Source: Rhodocyclaceae bacterium (lineage in GTDB: Bacteria > Pseudomonadota > Gammaproteobacteria > Burkholderiales > Rhodocyclaceae). Taken from it: 64,000 nucleotides of DNA. Location of the stretch: positions 1 through 64,000 of the forward strand of contig JAGRGB010000079.1 in assembly GCA_020445745.1 (NCBI GenBank). The letters are read 5' to 3'. Shown here piece after piece: positions 35,892 to 44,394 of the stretch. Under the pieces are notes generated by a model. It was not told the origin of the DNA. It saw only the letters and a program-made list of their open reading frames with translations, and did no database searches. Position 1 is the first letter of the stretch. Every line of letters starts with the position of its first letter. The position numbers were made by a program, and so were the translations under genes.

Positions 35892-38800
35892 TTGCTTGGC
35901 TTGGCGGATCGAGTCGACCCCCGCGCCCCGTTGAACGACGCCCACCATCCCTTTCGAACCGATGCCGCGCACGAGGGCGGCGCCGACCCGCTGCAGCGCG
36001 TGGTCAAGGTGCGGCGTGACTACAACACCTGGGTCGCGCGCGAGACCCTCGAGGATTACGCGCTGCGCTTCACCCCCCACAGCTTCCGCCGCTGGTCGGA
36101 ACTCCGGGTCGCCAATACCGCCTTCGGCGCGGCATCGTTCCTGGTGCTGGAGGCGGTCGGTGCCACCCTGCTGGTCGAGTACGGCTTCGTCAATGCCGCG
36201 CTGGCGATCATCGCCACCGGCGTGATCATCTTTCTCGCGGGCCTGCCGGTGAGCCTCTACGCGGCGCGCTACGGGGTGGACATGGACCTGCTGACCCGCG
36301 GCGCCGGATTCGGCTACATCGGTTCGACCCTGACCTCGCTGATCTACGCCTCGTTCACCTTCATCTTCTTCGCCCTCGAGGCGGCGATCATGGCCTATGC
36401 GCTGGAGCTGGCGCTCGGCATTCCACCGAGCGTGGGCTACGTGATCTGTGCGCTGGTCGTGATACCGCTGGTCACCCATGGCATCACCGCGATCAGCCGG
36501 CTGCAGGTGATCACCCAGCCGATCTGGCTGGTTCTGCTGGTGTTGCCCTTCGTCTTCGTGCTGAGCGAGCGTCCCGACATCATCGCTTCGCTGGGCGACT
36601 ACGGCGGGCGCGACGGCAGCGGAGCGAAATTCGATCTGCACCTTTTTGGTGCGGCCTTGACCGTCGGCGTTGCGTTGATCACCCAAATGGGCGAACAGGC
36701 GGACTACCTGCGGTTCATGCCCGCGCGCGGTGGCGCCAACCGGCGCCGCTGGCTCGCCGGGGTGCTGGTGGGCGGCCCCGGCTGGGTGGTGATCGGCGTC
36801 GCCAAGATGTTCGGCGGTGTGCTGCTGGCCTGGCTCGCGCTGAACTACGCGGTGCCGATAGACAAGGCGGTCGACCCCAACCAGATGTATCTGGTGGCCT
36901 ATCGGCTGGTGTTTGCGGACGAGAGCTGGGCGATCGCCATCACCGCGATCTTCGTCCTCATCTCGCAACTGAAGATCAACGTCACCAACGCCTATGCCGG
37001 CTCGCTGGCATGGTCGAATTTCTTCGCGCGGCTGACCCACAGCCATCCCGGCCGCGTCGTGTGGGTGGTGTTCAATACCGCGATCGCGCTGATGCTGATG
37101 GAACTGGACGTGTTCCAGGCAATCGGGCGGGTGCTCGGCCTGTACTCCAACATCGCCGTGAGCTGGATGATGGCGGTGGTGGCCGATCTCGTGGTCAACA
37201 AGCCGCTGGGCCTGTCGCCGCCAGGCATCGAGTTCAAGCGCGCCCACCTCTACGACGTCAATCCGGTCGGCCTGGGCGCCATGGTGCTGGCCTCGGTGCT
37301 GTCGGTGGCGGCCTATTTCGGAGCCTTCGGTGATGCGGCCCAGGCCTTTTCGACGCTGATCGCGATGGGGGTCGCCTTTGCCACGGCGCCGCTGATCGCC
37401 TACCTCACCGGTGGCCGCTACTACCGCGCCCGACCGCCACAGCCGGCCGCCGCCGGGCACGGCGAATGCGTGATCTGCGGCCAGAGCTACGAGGCCGAGG
37501 ACATCGCCGGCTGCCCCGCCTATCGGGGGCCGATCTGCTCGCTGTGCTGTTCGCTGGACGCCCGCTGCGGCGACCTGTGCAAGCCCGACGCCCGCCTCTC
37601 GGCCCAGTGGTCGGCAGCCCTGCGACGGGTGTTGCCGAAGGCGGTGTGGCCCTACCTCGATACCGGCCTGGGACACTATCTGTTGTTGATGACGGTGGTC
37701 GCGGTCGCGCTGGCGATGGTGCTCGGGCTGTTGTACAACAACGAGCTTCGTCTGCTCGGGGAATCGGCCGGGCAACTCGGGGCGGGCCTCGAGCCGCGCT
37801 TCATGAAGATCTACGCGATGCTGCTGTTGGTGTTCGGCATCGTCGCCTGGTGGCTGGTGCTGACCCACAACAGCCGGCGCGTGGCCCAGGAGGAATCGAA
37901 CCGCCAGACGGCCTTGCTGGTGCGCGAGATCGCCTCGCACCGGCGCACCGACGAGCAATTACAGAAGGCCAAGCGTGCGGCCGAACTCGCCAATCAGGCG
38001 AAGAGTCGCTACATCAACGCGATCAGCCACGAACTCAGGACGCCGCTGAACTCGATCCTCGGCTATGCCCAGATCCTCGACGGCGACGACGCGATACCGC
38101 CCCACCGGCGCAACGCGATGCGCGTGATCCGGCGCAGCAGTGACCATCTGCTGTCGGTGATCGAGGGGACCCTGGACATCGCCCGCATCGAGGGCGGCAA
38201 GCTGAAGCTCGACGTGCGCCCGGTGGCCTTCATGGCATTTCTCGACGAGATCGTGGACATGATCGAGCCCCAGGCCAGCGCCAAGGGCCTGCAATTCCAC
38301 TTCGAGCCCCAGGGCACGCTGCCTACGGCGGTGCGCGCCGACGAGAAGCGCCTGCGCCAGATCCTGATCAACGTGCTTGGCAACGCGGTGAAATACACCG
38401 GCCGCGGCAGCGTGCGGCTGCGCGTGCGCCACGTGCGCGAGATGGCCACCTTCGAGGTCGAGGACACCGGCCCCGGCATCTCGGCCGGCGAGATCGACCG
38501 CATCTTCGAGCCCTTTGCCCGCGGCAGCGCCGCCGAGCAGGCCGGGGGAGCCGGACTCGGTCTGACCATCAGCCGCATGTTTGCCGACGTGATGGGCGGC
38601 CAATTGTCGGTCGAGAGCCGCGTCGGCGAGGGCAGTCTGTTCCGCATCCGCCTCTACCTGCCCCAGCTGCAGGCCGAGCTGCTGCCGGCGAGCCGCGTGC
38701 GGGCACGGCGCACCGGCTATCACGGGCCGAGGCGCCGCATCCTGGTGGTCGACAATCAGCAGACCGATCGCGAGTTCCTGATCAGCGCGCTGGAGCCGCT

Positions 38801-39335
38801 GGGTTTCGTGCTGGCGGAGGCCGCGTCGGGCTACGAGTGCCTGTCCCGCCTCGCCGAATTCGAGCCGCACCTGATCTTCATGGACCTGGCGATGCCCGGC
38901 ATCGACGGCTGGGAAACGATCCGTCGGATCCGTCGCGACGGGCTCTCGCAGGCCCATCTCGCGGTGATCTCCGCCAATGCCTTCGACAAGGGGCTCGAAC
39001 ACGAGAGCAGCGTCCATCCCGAGGACTTCATCCTCAAGCCGGTGCGGGTCAGCGAACTGCTCGACTGGATCGGCGTGCGCCTCGACCTGACCTGGATCGA
39101 GGACGAGGCGCCGGCGCCGGCGAGTGGTGAAATGCGACTGCCGCCGGACGATCACCTGCAGGCCCTCGGCGAGTTGCTCGCCATCGGCTACGTGCGCGGC
39201 ATCGAGCAGCGGCTGGCGCAGATCGCCGACCTCGGTCCCGAGTTCTCGCCGTTCGTCGAAAGGGCCCGTGGGCTCCTGCGCGATTTCAGGCTGGAAGCGC
39301 TGCAGACCTTGATCGGGCCGGAGGGGCAGCGATGA
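35892..39335 (+). CDS. NCS1-type permease fused to a hybrid sensor histidine kinase
   Basis: About 1100-1147 residues; no ATG start is present and TTG (35892 or 35931) or GTG (36000) must be used. Residues about 60-510 form a twelve-helix nucleobase/cation symporter (NCS1)-like permease. Residues about 526-563 hold nine Cys in a zinc-ribbon-like pattern (CVICGQS..., CSLCCS, CGDLC). Two more membrane segments follow (about 595-615, 640-655), then a HisKA domain with His713 (AISHELRTPLN), a HATPase domain (NVLGNAVKYTG, DTGPGIS, GAGLGLTIS), a receiver with Asp998 (IFMDLAMPG) and a C-terminal helical domain. It would sense a transported or bound solute and signal to the LuxR regulator with which it overlaps by 4 bases (ATGA). 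Confidence 0.9.
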   Translation: MLGLADRVDPRAPLNDAHHPFRTDAAHEGGADPLQRVVKVRRDYNTWVARETLEDYALRFTPHSFRRWSELRVANTAFGAASFLVLEAVGATLLVEYGFVNAALAIIATGVIIFLAGLPVSLYAARYGVDMDLLTRGAGFGYIGSTLTSLIYASFTFIFFALEAAIMAYALELALGIPPSVGYVICALVVIPLVTHGITAISRLQVITQPIWLVLLVLPFVFVLSERPDIIASLGDYGGRDGSGAKFDLHLFGAALTVGVALITQMGEQADYLRFMPARGGANRRRWLAGVLVGGPGWVVIGVAKMFGGVLLAWLALNYAVPIDKAVDPNQMYLVAYRLVFADESWAIAITAIFVLISQLKINVTNAYAGSLAWSNFFARLTHSHPGRVVWVVFNTAIALMLMELDVFQAIGRVLGLYSNIAVSWMMAVVADLVVNKPLGLSPPGIEFKRAHLYDVNPVGLGAMVLASVLSVAAYFGAFGDAAQAFSTLIAMGVAFATAPLIAYLTGGRYYRARPPQPAAAGHGECVICGQSYEAEDIAGCPAYRGPICSLCCSLDARCGDLCKPDARLSAQWSAALRRVLPKAVWPYLDTGLGHYLLLMTVVAVALAMVLGLLYNNELRLLGESAGQLGAGLEPRFMKIYAMLLLVFGIVAWWLVLTHNSRRVAQEESNRQTALLVREIASHRRTDEQLQKAKRAAELANQAKSRYINAISHELRTPLNSILGYAQILDGDDAIPPHRRNAMRVIRRSSDHLLSVIEGTLDIARIEGGKLKLDVRPVAFMAFLDEIVDMIEPQASAKGLQFHFEPQGTLPTAVRADEKRLRQILINVLGNAVKYTGRGSVRLRVRHVREMATFEVEDTGPGISAGEIDRIFEPFARGSAAEQAGGAGLGLTISRMFADVMGGQLSVESRVGEGSLFRIRLYLPQLQAELLPASRVRARRTGYHGPRRRILVVDNQQTDREFLISALEPLGFVLAEAASGYECLSRLAEFEPHLIFMDLAMPGIDGWETIRRIRRDGLSQAHLAVISANAFDKGLEHESSVHPEDFILKPVRVSELLDWIGVRLDLTWIEDEAPAPASGEMRLPPDDHLQALGELLAIGYVRGIEQRLAQIADLGPEFSPFVERARGLLRDFRLEALQTLIGPEGQR

Positions 39336-40273
39336 GCCGAGTGGACCGTTCGGGTAGCAGCGTCGTGCTGATTGTCGACGACGTCCCCGACAACCTCGCG
39401 GTGTTGCACGATGCGCTCGACGAATCCGGCTACATGGTGCTGGTCGCGACCAACGGCGAGGACGCGCTGGCGAGGGCCCGCCAACTGGTACCGGACGTGA
39501 TCCTGCTCGACGCGGTGATGCCGGGCATGGACGGATTCCAGGTGGCGCGGGCACTGAAGGCCGATCACGCGACCGAACACGTGCCGATCGTGTTCATGAC
39601 CGGCCTCACCGAAACCGAGCATGTCGTCCACGCGTTCGAGGCCGGCGGTGCCGACTACGTCACCAAGCCGATCCGCGCGCGCGAGGTGCTGGCACGGATC
39701 GCCGCCCACGTACAGACGGCCCGCATGACGCGGCAGGCACGCACCGCGCTGGACGCCCATGGACAGGCCACTGTCGCGGTGGACCCGGTGAGCGGCCGGC
39801 TGGTGTGGCAGACGCCGCTGGCCCGCGAGCTGCTGCAAAGCTTCGATCTGTGCCGCGATCCGCTGGCACCGGACGAACTGCTGGGCTGGCTGGCGTCGGC
39901 ATCCGGTGAACGCGCCGCCGGGCGCGATCCGCTGCCGCTGACGCTCGCCCGGTCGGGGCGCCGCCTGGTGTGCACGGTGCACGAACCCACCGCCGAGGGG
40001 GAATGGCTGATCGTGATGCGCGAGGAATCGGATGCCGCGGTGATCGAAGGTCTGGGCGCCGCGTTCCGATTGACCGCCCGCGAAGCGGAGGTGCTGCACT
40101 GGGTGATCAAGGGCAAGACCAACCGTGACGTCGGCGACATCCTCGGCCTCAGTCCACGCACGGTTCACAAGCATTTGGAGCATGTTTTCGAGAAGCTCGG
40201 CGTCGAGACGCGGACCGCGGCCGCGGCGATGGCGATAAGTCGCGTCAGGGCAGCCGGGGAAGCCCGAGAGTGA
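39332..40273 (+). CDS. LuxR-type response regulator
   Basis: 313 residues: receiver (about 10-125) with Asp16/Asp17, phospho-acceptor Asp60 (ILLDAVMPG) and Lys112; a middle PAS-like or linker segment (about 135-235); and a C-terminal GerE/LuxR helix-turn-helix (about 245-308, LTAREAEVLHWVIKGKTNRDVGDILGLSPRTVHKHLEHVFEKLGV). Overlaps the permease-kinase stop by ATGA with GGAGGGG upstream, so it is the cognate regulator. Target genes are not evident from the window. Confidence 0.92.
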   Translation: MSRVDRSGSSVVLIVDDVPDNLAVLHDALDESGYMVLVATNGEDALARARQLVPDVILLDAVMPGMDGFQVARALKADHATEHVPIVFMTGLTETEHVVHAFEAGGADYVTKPIRAREVLARIAAHVQTARMTRQARTALDAHGQATVAVDPVSGRLVWQTPLARELLQSFDLCRDPLAPDELLGWLASASGERAAGRDPLPLTLARSGRRLVCTVHEPTAEGEWLIVMREESDAAVIEGLGAAFRLTAREAEVLHWVIKGKTNRDVGDILGLSPRTVHKHLEHVFEKLGVETRTAAAAMAISRVRAAGEARE

Positions 40274-40276
40274 CTT

Positions 40277-40346
40277 TTGCTGCAATGCACAAAACGCTTG
40301 ACTTCGAGGTGTTCCCGATGCAAACTGCAATTGTGCACTGCAGCAA
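40277..40346 (+). promoter_or_regulatory. inverted repeat around the phasin promoter
   Basis: TTGCTGCAATGCACAA (40277-40292) and TTGTGCACTGCAGCAA (40331-40346) are inverted copies differing at one base, separated by 38 bases. A possible -35 (TTGACT, 40298) and -10 (40321-40326) lie between them. The TGC/GCA-rich arms resemble PhaR-type operators upstream of phasin genes in other polyhydroxyalkanoate producers. Confidence 0.55.
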
Positions 40347-40414
40347 CAACGGTCACCGGGGTGCTGCAGATTGAATTCGAAACACCCCGCCAGCCATTAT
40401 CAGGAGAGAGAAAA

Positions 40415-40963
40415 ATGAACGTCACGCCCGAAAAGATCGTCGCCGCCAACACGGCTTCCCTCGAGACCGCGGCAAGTGTCGCCTCGCTCGGCATGAGTGC
40501 CGTCGAGCGCCTGGTTGCCCTCAACCTCAACACCGTGCGCGCGGCGATCGCCGACGCCGGCAGCAACGCCGAGGCCGTGCTGGCCGTCAAGGACCCGAAG
40601 GCTGCCCTGTCGGTGCTGTCCGGCCTCGCCGAGCCGACCCTGGCCAGCATGGTCGCCTACTATCGCAGCGCCTACGGCATCCTGGTCGATTGCGGCGAAG
40701 AGCTGGGCAAGATCGCCGACGGCCAGATCGCCGAACTGAACAAGAACGTGACGATCGCCCTCGACGCGCTCACCAAGTCGGCGCCGGGCGGATCGGAAGT
40801 CGCGGTGGCCGCGGTCAAGTCGGCGATCGCTGCCGCCAACGCCACCTACGACAGCGTCACCAAGGCGACCAAGAAAGTGGCCGAGATCGCCGAGGCCAAT
40901 GTCAGCAGCACCACCGGCGCCGCCGTCAAGGCCGTCGGCAAAGCTGCCAAGAAAGCTGCCTGA
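40415..40963 (+). CDS. phaP: phasin, polyhydroxyalkanoate granule protein
   Basis: 182 residues, wholly alpha-helical and low in aromatic residues, with the phasin-2 pattern (VTPEKIVAANTASLETAASVASLGMSAVERLVALNLN, SLSVLSGLAEPTLASM). The Ala/Lys/Val-rich C-terminus ends KAVGKAAKKAA. It coats polyhydroxyalkanoate granules. GGAGAG precedes the ATG at 40415. A strong terminator follows, and the reductase phaB lies next. The promoter region carries an inverted repeat suitable for a granule-responsive repressor. Confidence 0.9.
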   Translation: MNVTPEKIVAANTASLETAASVASLGMSAVERLVALNLNTVRAAIADAGSNAEAVLAVKDPKAALSVLSGLAEPTLASMVAYYRSAYGILVDCGEELGKIADGQIAELNKNVTIALDALTKSAPGGSEVAVAAVKSAIAAANATYDSVTKATKKVAEIAEANVSSTTGAAVKAVGKAAKKAA

Positions 40964-41357
40964 GTCGCTTGCGACTCCCCCTGGCGCCCGCGTCGGCTTG
41001 GCCGACGCGGGCGTTTTTGCGTGGACGTTCGCTGCCGTGCGCGGCGCGCCCCGCGGTCGTCCCGCCGCGCCGACCGCCGAGGGCCTCGCAAGGCATCGTA
41101 GTCGCCGTCCGGATGCCGCCAGCGACGACCACTCGCTGGCCCCGGCAGGTCGCGCCGGGGAGCGGGCGGAGCGGGCCGGTCGTGGCTGACAGCGGCGCCG
41201 TGATACCTCCGGCAAGCGCCTGTTGTTGGCAGCATCTCGGACTCTCGCTATAGTGGCCACCCGGAGCGGACCGGAAATGGCGACGGCCGATTGCGGACAG
41301 CATCGCCCGGTCGTCGGCGCCCGTTCCGTATTCACGGACACTCAAAGAGGGAGAATC
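40964..41357. other. 394-base gap between phasin and phaB
   Basis: Holds the phasin terminator (40985-41018) and the phaB promoter region. No other supported feature. Confidence 0.5.
40985..41018 (+). terminator. Rho-independent terminator after the phasin gene
   Basis: 13-bp stem (40985-40997 with 41001-41013), TTG loop, five T. Confidence 0.92.
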
Positions 41358-42095
41358 ATGAGCAAGATTGCCTACGTCACCGGCGGCATGGGCGGCATCG
41401 GGACCGCCATCTGCCAGCGCCTGGCCAAGAACGGATTCAAGGTGGTTGCCGGCTGCGGCCCCAATTCGCCGCGCAAGGACAAGTGGATCGCGCAGCAGAA
41501 GGAACTCGGCTATGACTTCGTCGCGTCCGAGGGCAACGTCTCCGACTGGGACAGCACCAAGGCCGCGTTCGACAAGGTCAGGGCCGAGGTCGGCGAGATC
41601 GACGTACTGGTCAACAATGCCGGCATCACCAAGGACGGCCAGTTCCGCAAAATGACCGCCGAGCAATGGCACGCGGTCATCGACACCAACCTGAACTCGC
41701 TGTTCTACGTCACCAAACAGGTCATCGACGGCATGTCCGACCGCGGCTGGGGCCGGGTCATCAACATTTCGTCGGTGAACGGCCAGAAGGGCCAGTTCGG
41801 CCAGACCAACTACTCGACCGCCAAGGCCGGCATGCACGGCTTCACGATGGCGCTCGCGCAGGAGGTCGCAGGCAAGGGCGTTACCGTCAATACGGTCTCC
41901 CCGGGCTACATCGGCACCGACATGGTGCGGGCAATCCGCGAGGACGTGCTCGCCAAGATCGTCACCACGATCCCGGTCAAGCGCCTCGGTGAACCTGAAG
42001 AGATTGCCTCGATCGTCGCCTGGCTGGCGTCCGACGAGTCGGCCTTTGCCACCGGCGCCGATTTCTCGCTGAACGGCGGCAACCACATGGGCTGA
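41358..42095 (+). CDS. phaB: acetoacetyl-CoA reductase
   Basis: 245 residues, very close in sequence to Cupriavidus PhaB as I recall it: cofactor motif TGGMGGIG, NNAG, catalytic Ser (NISSVNGQKGQFGQ) with YSTAK (Tyr, Lys), and the family end TGADFSLNGGNHMG. It reduces acetoacetyl-CoA to (R)-3-hydroxybutyryl-CoA, the monomer for polyhydroxybutyrate synthase. The phasin gene lies upstream; the synthase (phaC) is not in this window. AGAGGGAGAATC precedes the ATG at 41358. Confidence 0.94.
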   Translation: MSKIAYVTGGMGGIGTAICQRLAKNGFKVVAGCGPNSPRKDKWIAQQKELGYDFVASEGNVSDWDSTKAAFDKVRAEVGEIDVLVNNAGITKDGQFRKMTAEQWHAVIDTNLNSLFYVTKQVIDGMSDRGWGRVINISSVNGQKGQFGQTNYSTAKAGMHGFTMALAQEVAGKGVTVNTVSPGYIGTDMVRAIREDVLAKIVTTIPVKRLGEPEEIASIVAWLASDESAFATGADFSLNGGNHMG

Positions 42096-42121
42096 CCGGC
42101 ACGTCCGGCAGCACATTCAGG

Positions 42122-42146
42122 GGCCGGCGGATGCCGGCCTTTTTTT
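42122..42146 (+). terminator. Rho-independent terminator after phaB
   Basis: GGCCGGC/GCCGGCC stem (42122-42128 with 42133-42139) followed by seven T, 27 bases after the phaB stop. Confidence 0.92.
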
Positions 42147-42165
42147 CGTCGGCCGCGGGGCCCGC

Positions 42166-43002
42166 TCAGCCGAGCCGCGCCAGCAAGGCGGCCGCGCCCG
42201 GATAATTGCTCGAGTTGAGCATCGTCTTGCGCGCGAAGCGGCTCCAGGACTCACCGCTCGGCAGGGTCGCCACGAAGCCGTCGCGATCCTCGATCCAGGT
42301 GCCGCCGAATCCGGTGACGCCGCGGGCGAACAGCGCGTCGGGAAGGCAGCCGGCGCTGGGGCCGATCATCACCAGGTGGCGGCTGCCGGCGCAGTGGCCG
42401 AGCACTGCGTCGAGGGTATCGTTGAGCAGGATCGTCGACGTCGACAGCACCTTGTTGCAGTCCTGCAGGCGGGCGGCATCGAGGGTGATCTCGAAGCCCG
42501 GCTGCGGGCCGGCCAGGTCGGCCCGCAATTCCACCACGGTGAGGCGCGCGCCGCTCGCCACGATGCGGCCGGCGAGGGGGGCGAAATAGCCGATCATGCC
42601 GACGTGGTCGCCGGCGCCCGGCGCCAGGCCACCGATCGAATCGGTGCTGTCCTGCGGCGAGAAGCCCGCCCGGTCGAAGAAGTGGCGGGTTATCGCGTTG
42701 GCCGCGGCGAAGCCCAGGGTCTTCCGCAGGGGGTCGTGGCCGGCGTAGCCGCGGGCTACTGTCAGCGCATCCGCGCCCTCGATGCCGAGCGCGTCGCGCG
42801 CCGCGGTGAGCCGCTCGAGGGTGTCGTCGAGCATCACGTAGGACAGACCGAGCGAGCCGTCGGCCAGTTCCAGGGCGCAGAATTCTCCCCATTTCCGGTT
42901 GCCGTCCGCCAGCGGCGGCAGGTGCAGTGCCCGGACCCGTGGCAGCGGCAGGTGGCTGCCGAGTTGCGCGATCTGCTCCAGGTAGTCCGTCGCGAACCCC
43001 AT
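42166..43002 (-). CDS. DUF364-type putative metal-chelation protein
   Basis: 278 residues. An N-terminal DUF4213-like alpha/beta region (about 1-85) is followed by a DUF364 Rossmann-like domain (about 95-275). Its markers are SIGGLAPGAGDHVGMIGYFAPL, the Thr/Ser/Leu-rich STSTILLNDTLDAVL and MIGPSAGCLPDALFARGVTGFGG. This family is proposed to bind a metal or small ligand; no activity is established. It follows the GTPase gene by 3 bases on the same strand. Confidence 0.82.
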   Translation of the reverse strand: MGFATDYLEQIAQLGSHLPLPRVRALHLPPLADGNRKWGEFCALELADGSLGLSYVMLDDTLERLTAARDALGIEGADALTVARGYAGHDPLRKTLGFAAANAITRHFFDRAGFSPQDSTDSIGGLAPGAGDHVGMIGYFAPLAGRIVASGARLTVVELRADLAGPQPGFEITLDAARLQDCNKVLSTSTILLNDTLDAVLGHCAGSRHLVMIGPSAGCLPDALFARGVTGFGGTWIEDRDGFVATLPSGESWSRFARKTMLNSSNYPGAAALLARLG

Positions 43003-43005
43003 CGC

Positions 43006-44394
43006 CTAATCCTTTGCCGCCAGGCGGCCGATCTGAACTTCCCGGCTCAACGCGATGATCGCCGCGCTGCGCTCGGCATCCGGTTCGAAGCTGCCGGCCA
43101 TCGCGCTCCACCCCGGATGGATGCGTGCCTCGGCGAGTGCTTCGGGCAGTACGCCCGCGCGCCACGACGACTCGTCCGGCGGCGGCAGACTGACCCGCTC
43201 GACCGCGGCATGGCCGCGCCGTTCCAGGGCCTCGAGCAGGCGCTGGCCGCGCAGCGCCAGCAGGCGCACGATCGCGTCGTCCACGGTCAGTTCGCGAAAA
43301 CCGCGCAGCCTGCTGCCGAGGCGCTCGCCATAGTGGCTGACGGTCTGCCACAGGCCGCCGGCGAGCGCCCCCAGCGCAGCAGCGGCGCCCAGCGTCAGGC
43401 CGCCGGTGACCAGGTCGATGCCCATGCCGGCGGCGGCACCGGCGGCGGCGCCGGTGCCGACGCGCACACCGGCGTCGCGCAGTGCCTCCGCGCTGAACAA
43501 GTCCTGGTCCCAGCGTCCGGCGAGTTCGGGCAGCGCCACGTCCGGACCGTCCTCGCGACCGAAGCCGTAGAGTTCGAGCAGCGCCGCGACGAGGGCGTCT
43601 TCCCGTGTCCGCACCTGCCCGCGCAGGGCCTCGAGCGCAGCCAGTTCGCGCGCCTCGTCGGTCAGCGTGACGCGCAGCGCGGCGACGTCGACCAGCAACT
43701 CGGCGATCATCCTGCGGCCCGCCTCGAGTCGCGCCAGCGCCTCGGCGGCGCGCGATTCGGTCAATTTCGAGAGGGTTTCGCGGTGGCGCTCGATCAAGGT
43801 TGCGAGGGCGGTGAACAGACGTCGCTCGCCATCGATCTCCGGGGCGACGCTGTCGAACGCCACCACCGCATGCAGACCCAGCCTGGCGAGCATGTCGCGC
43901 CATTGCTCCGCGCGGTGCCCGGGGGTAGCGACGAAGTTCAGTACCGGCAACAGCGGCCGCGCGCAGCGCGCCAGGATCGCCAGTTCCTCGCGGAACTTGG
44001 CGAGCACCGGATCACGCGCGTCGATCACGTACAGGCCGGCATCCGAAGCGCGCATCTGACGCAGCACCTTGGCCTCCTGTTCGAACCTGCCCTGCGCCTG
44101 CGGGCTGGCGAGAAAGCGTTCGACGAGTTCGGGCCCGTCCGGCTTGTCGTTGCCGGCGAGTTCGTCCATCAGGTCGGCGAGGCCCAGCGCGTCTTCCATG
44201 CCGGGCGTGTCGAACATCAGCAGCAGGGGTTCGCCGTCGGCGAGCAGCTCGACGGCTTCGACGTGGCGGGTCGTCGCCGGGCGCTCGGAGACCTCTCCGA
44301 ACTGCGCGTTGCGCGTCAGCGTCCTCAACAGCGAGGTCTTGCCGGCGTTGGTGTGCCCGACCACCGCCAGACGCGGCAGCTCACTCATCGGCAT
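43006..44394 (-). CDS. DUF3482-containing GTPase-like protein
   Basis: 462 residues. The N-terminal G domain (about 8-205) has Walker A GHTNAGKTS, switch Thr region RPATTRHVEA, and DTPGMEDA. The C-terminal DUF3482 region (about 215-460) is alpha-helical with a Gly/Ala-rich membrane-like hairpin (about 303-345, GAAAGAAAGMGIDLVTGGLTLGAA). Such GTPases act at membranes, possibly in membrane remodelling or transport. It overlaps the DUF2868 gene by 14 bases (8 if MSELPR is the start) and is routinely found with it. Confidence 0.87.
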   Translation of the reverse strand: MPMSELPRLAVVGHTNAGKTSLLRTLTRNAQFGEVSERPATTRHVEAVELLADGEPLLLMFDTPGMEDALGLADLMDELAGNDKPDGPELVERFLASPQAQGRFEQEAKVLRQMRASDAGLYVIDARDPVLAKFREELAILARCARPLLPVLNFVATPGHRAEQWRDMLARLGLHAVVAFDSVAPEIDGERRLFTALATLIERHRETLSKLTESRAAEALARLEAGRRMIAELLVDVAALRVTLTDEARELAALEALRGQVRTREDALVAALLELYGFGREDGPDVALPELAGRWDQDLFSAEALRDAGVRVGTGAAAGAAAGMGIDLVTGGLTLGAAAALGALAGGLWQTVSHYGERLGSRLRGFRELTVDDAIVRLLALRGQRLLEALERRGHAAVERVSLPPPDESSWRAGVLPEALAEARIHPGWSAMAGSFEPDAERSAAIIALSREVQIGRLAAKD

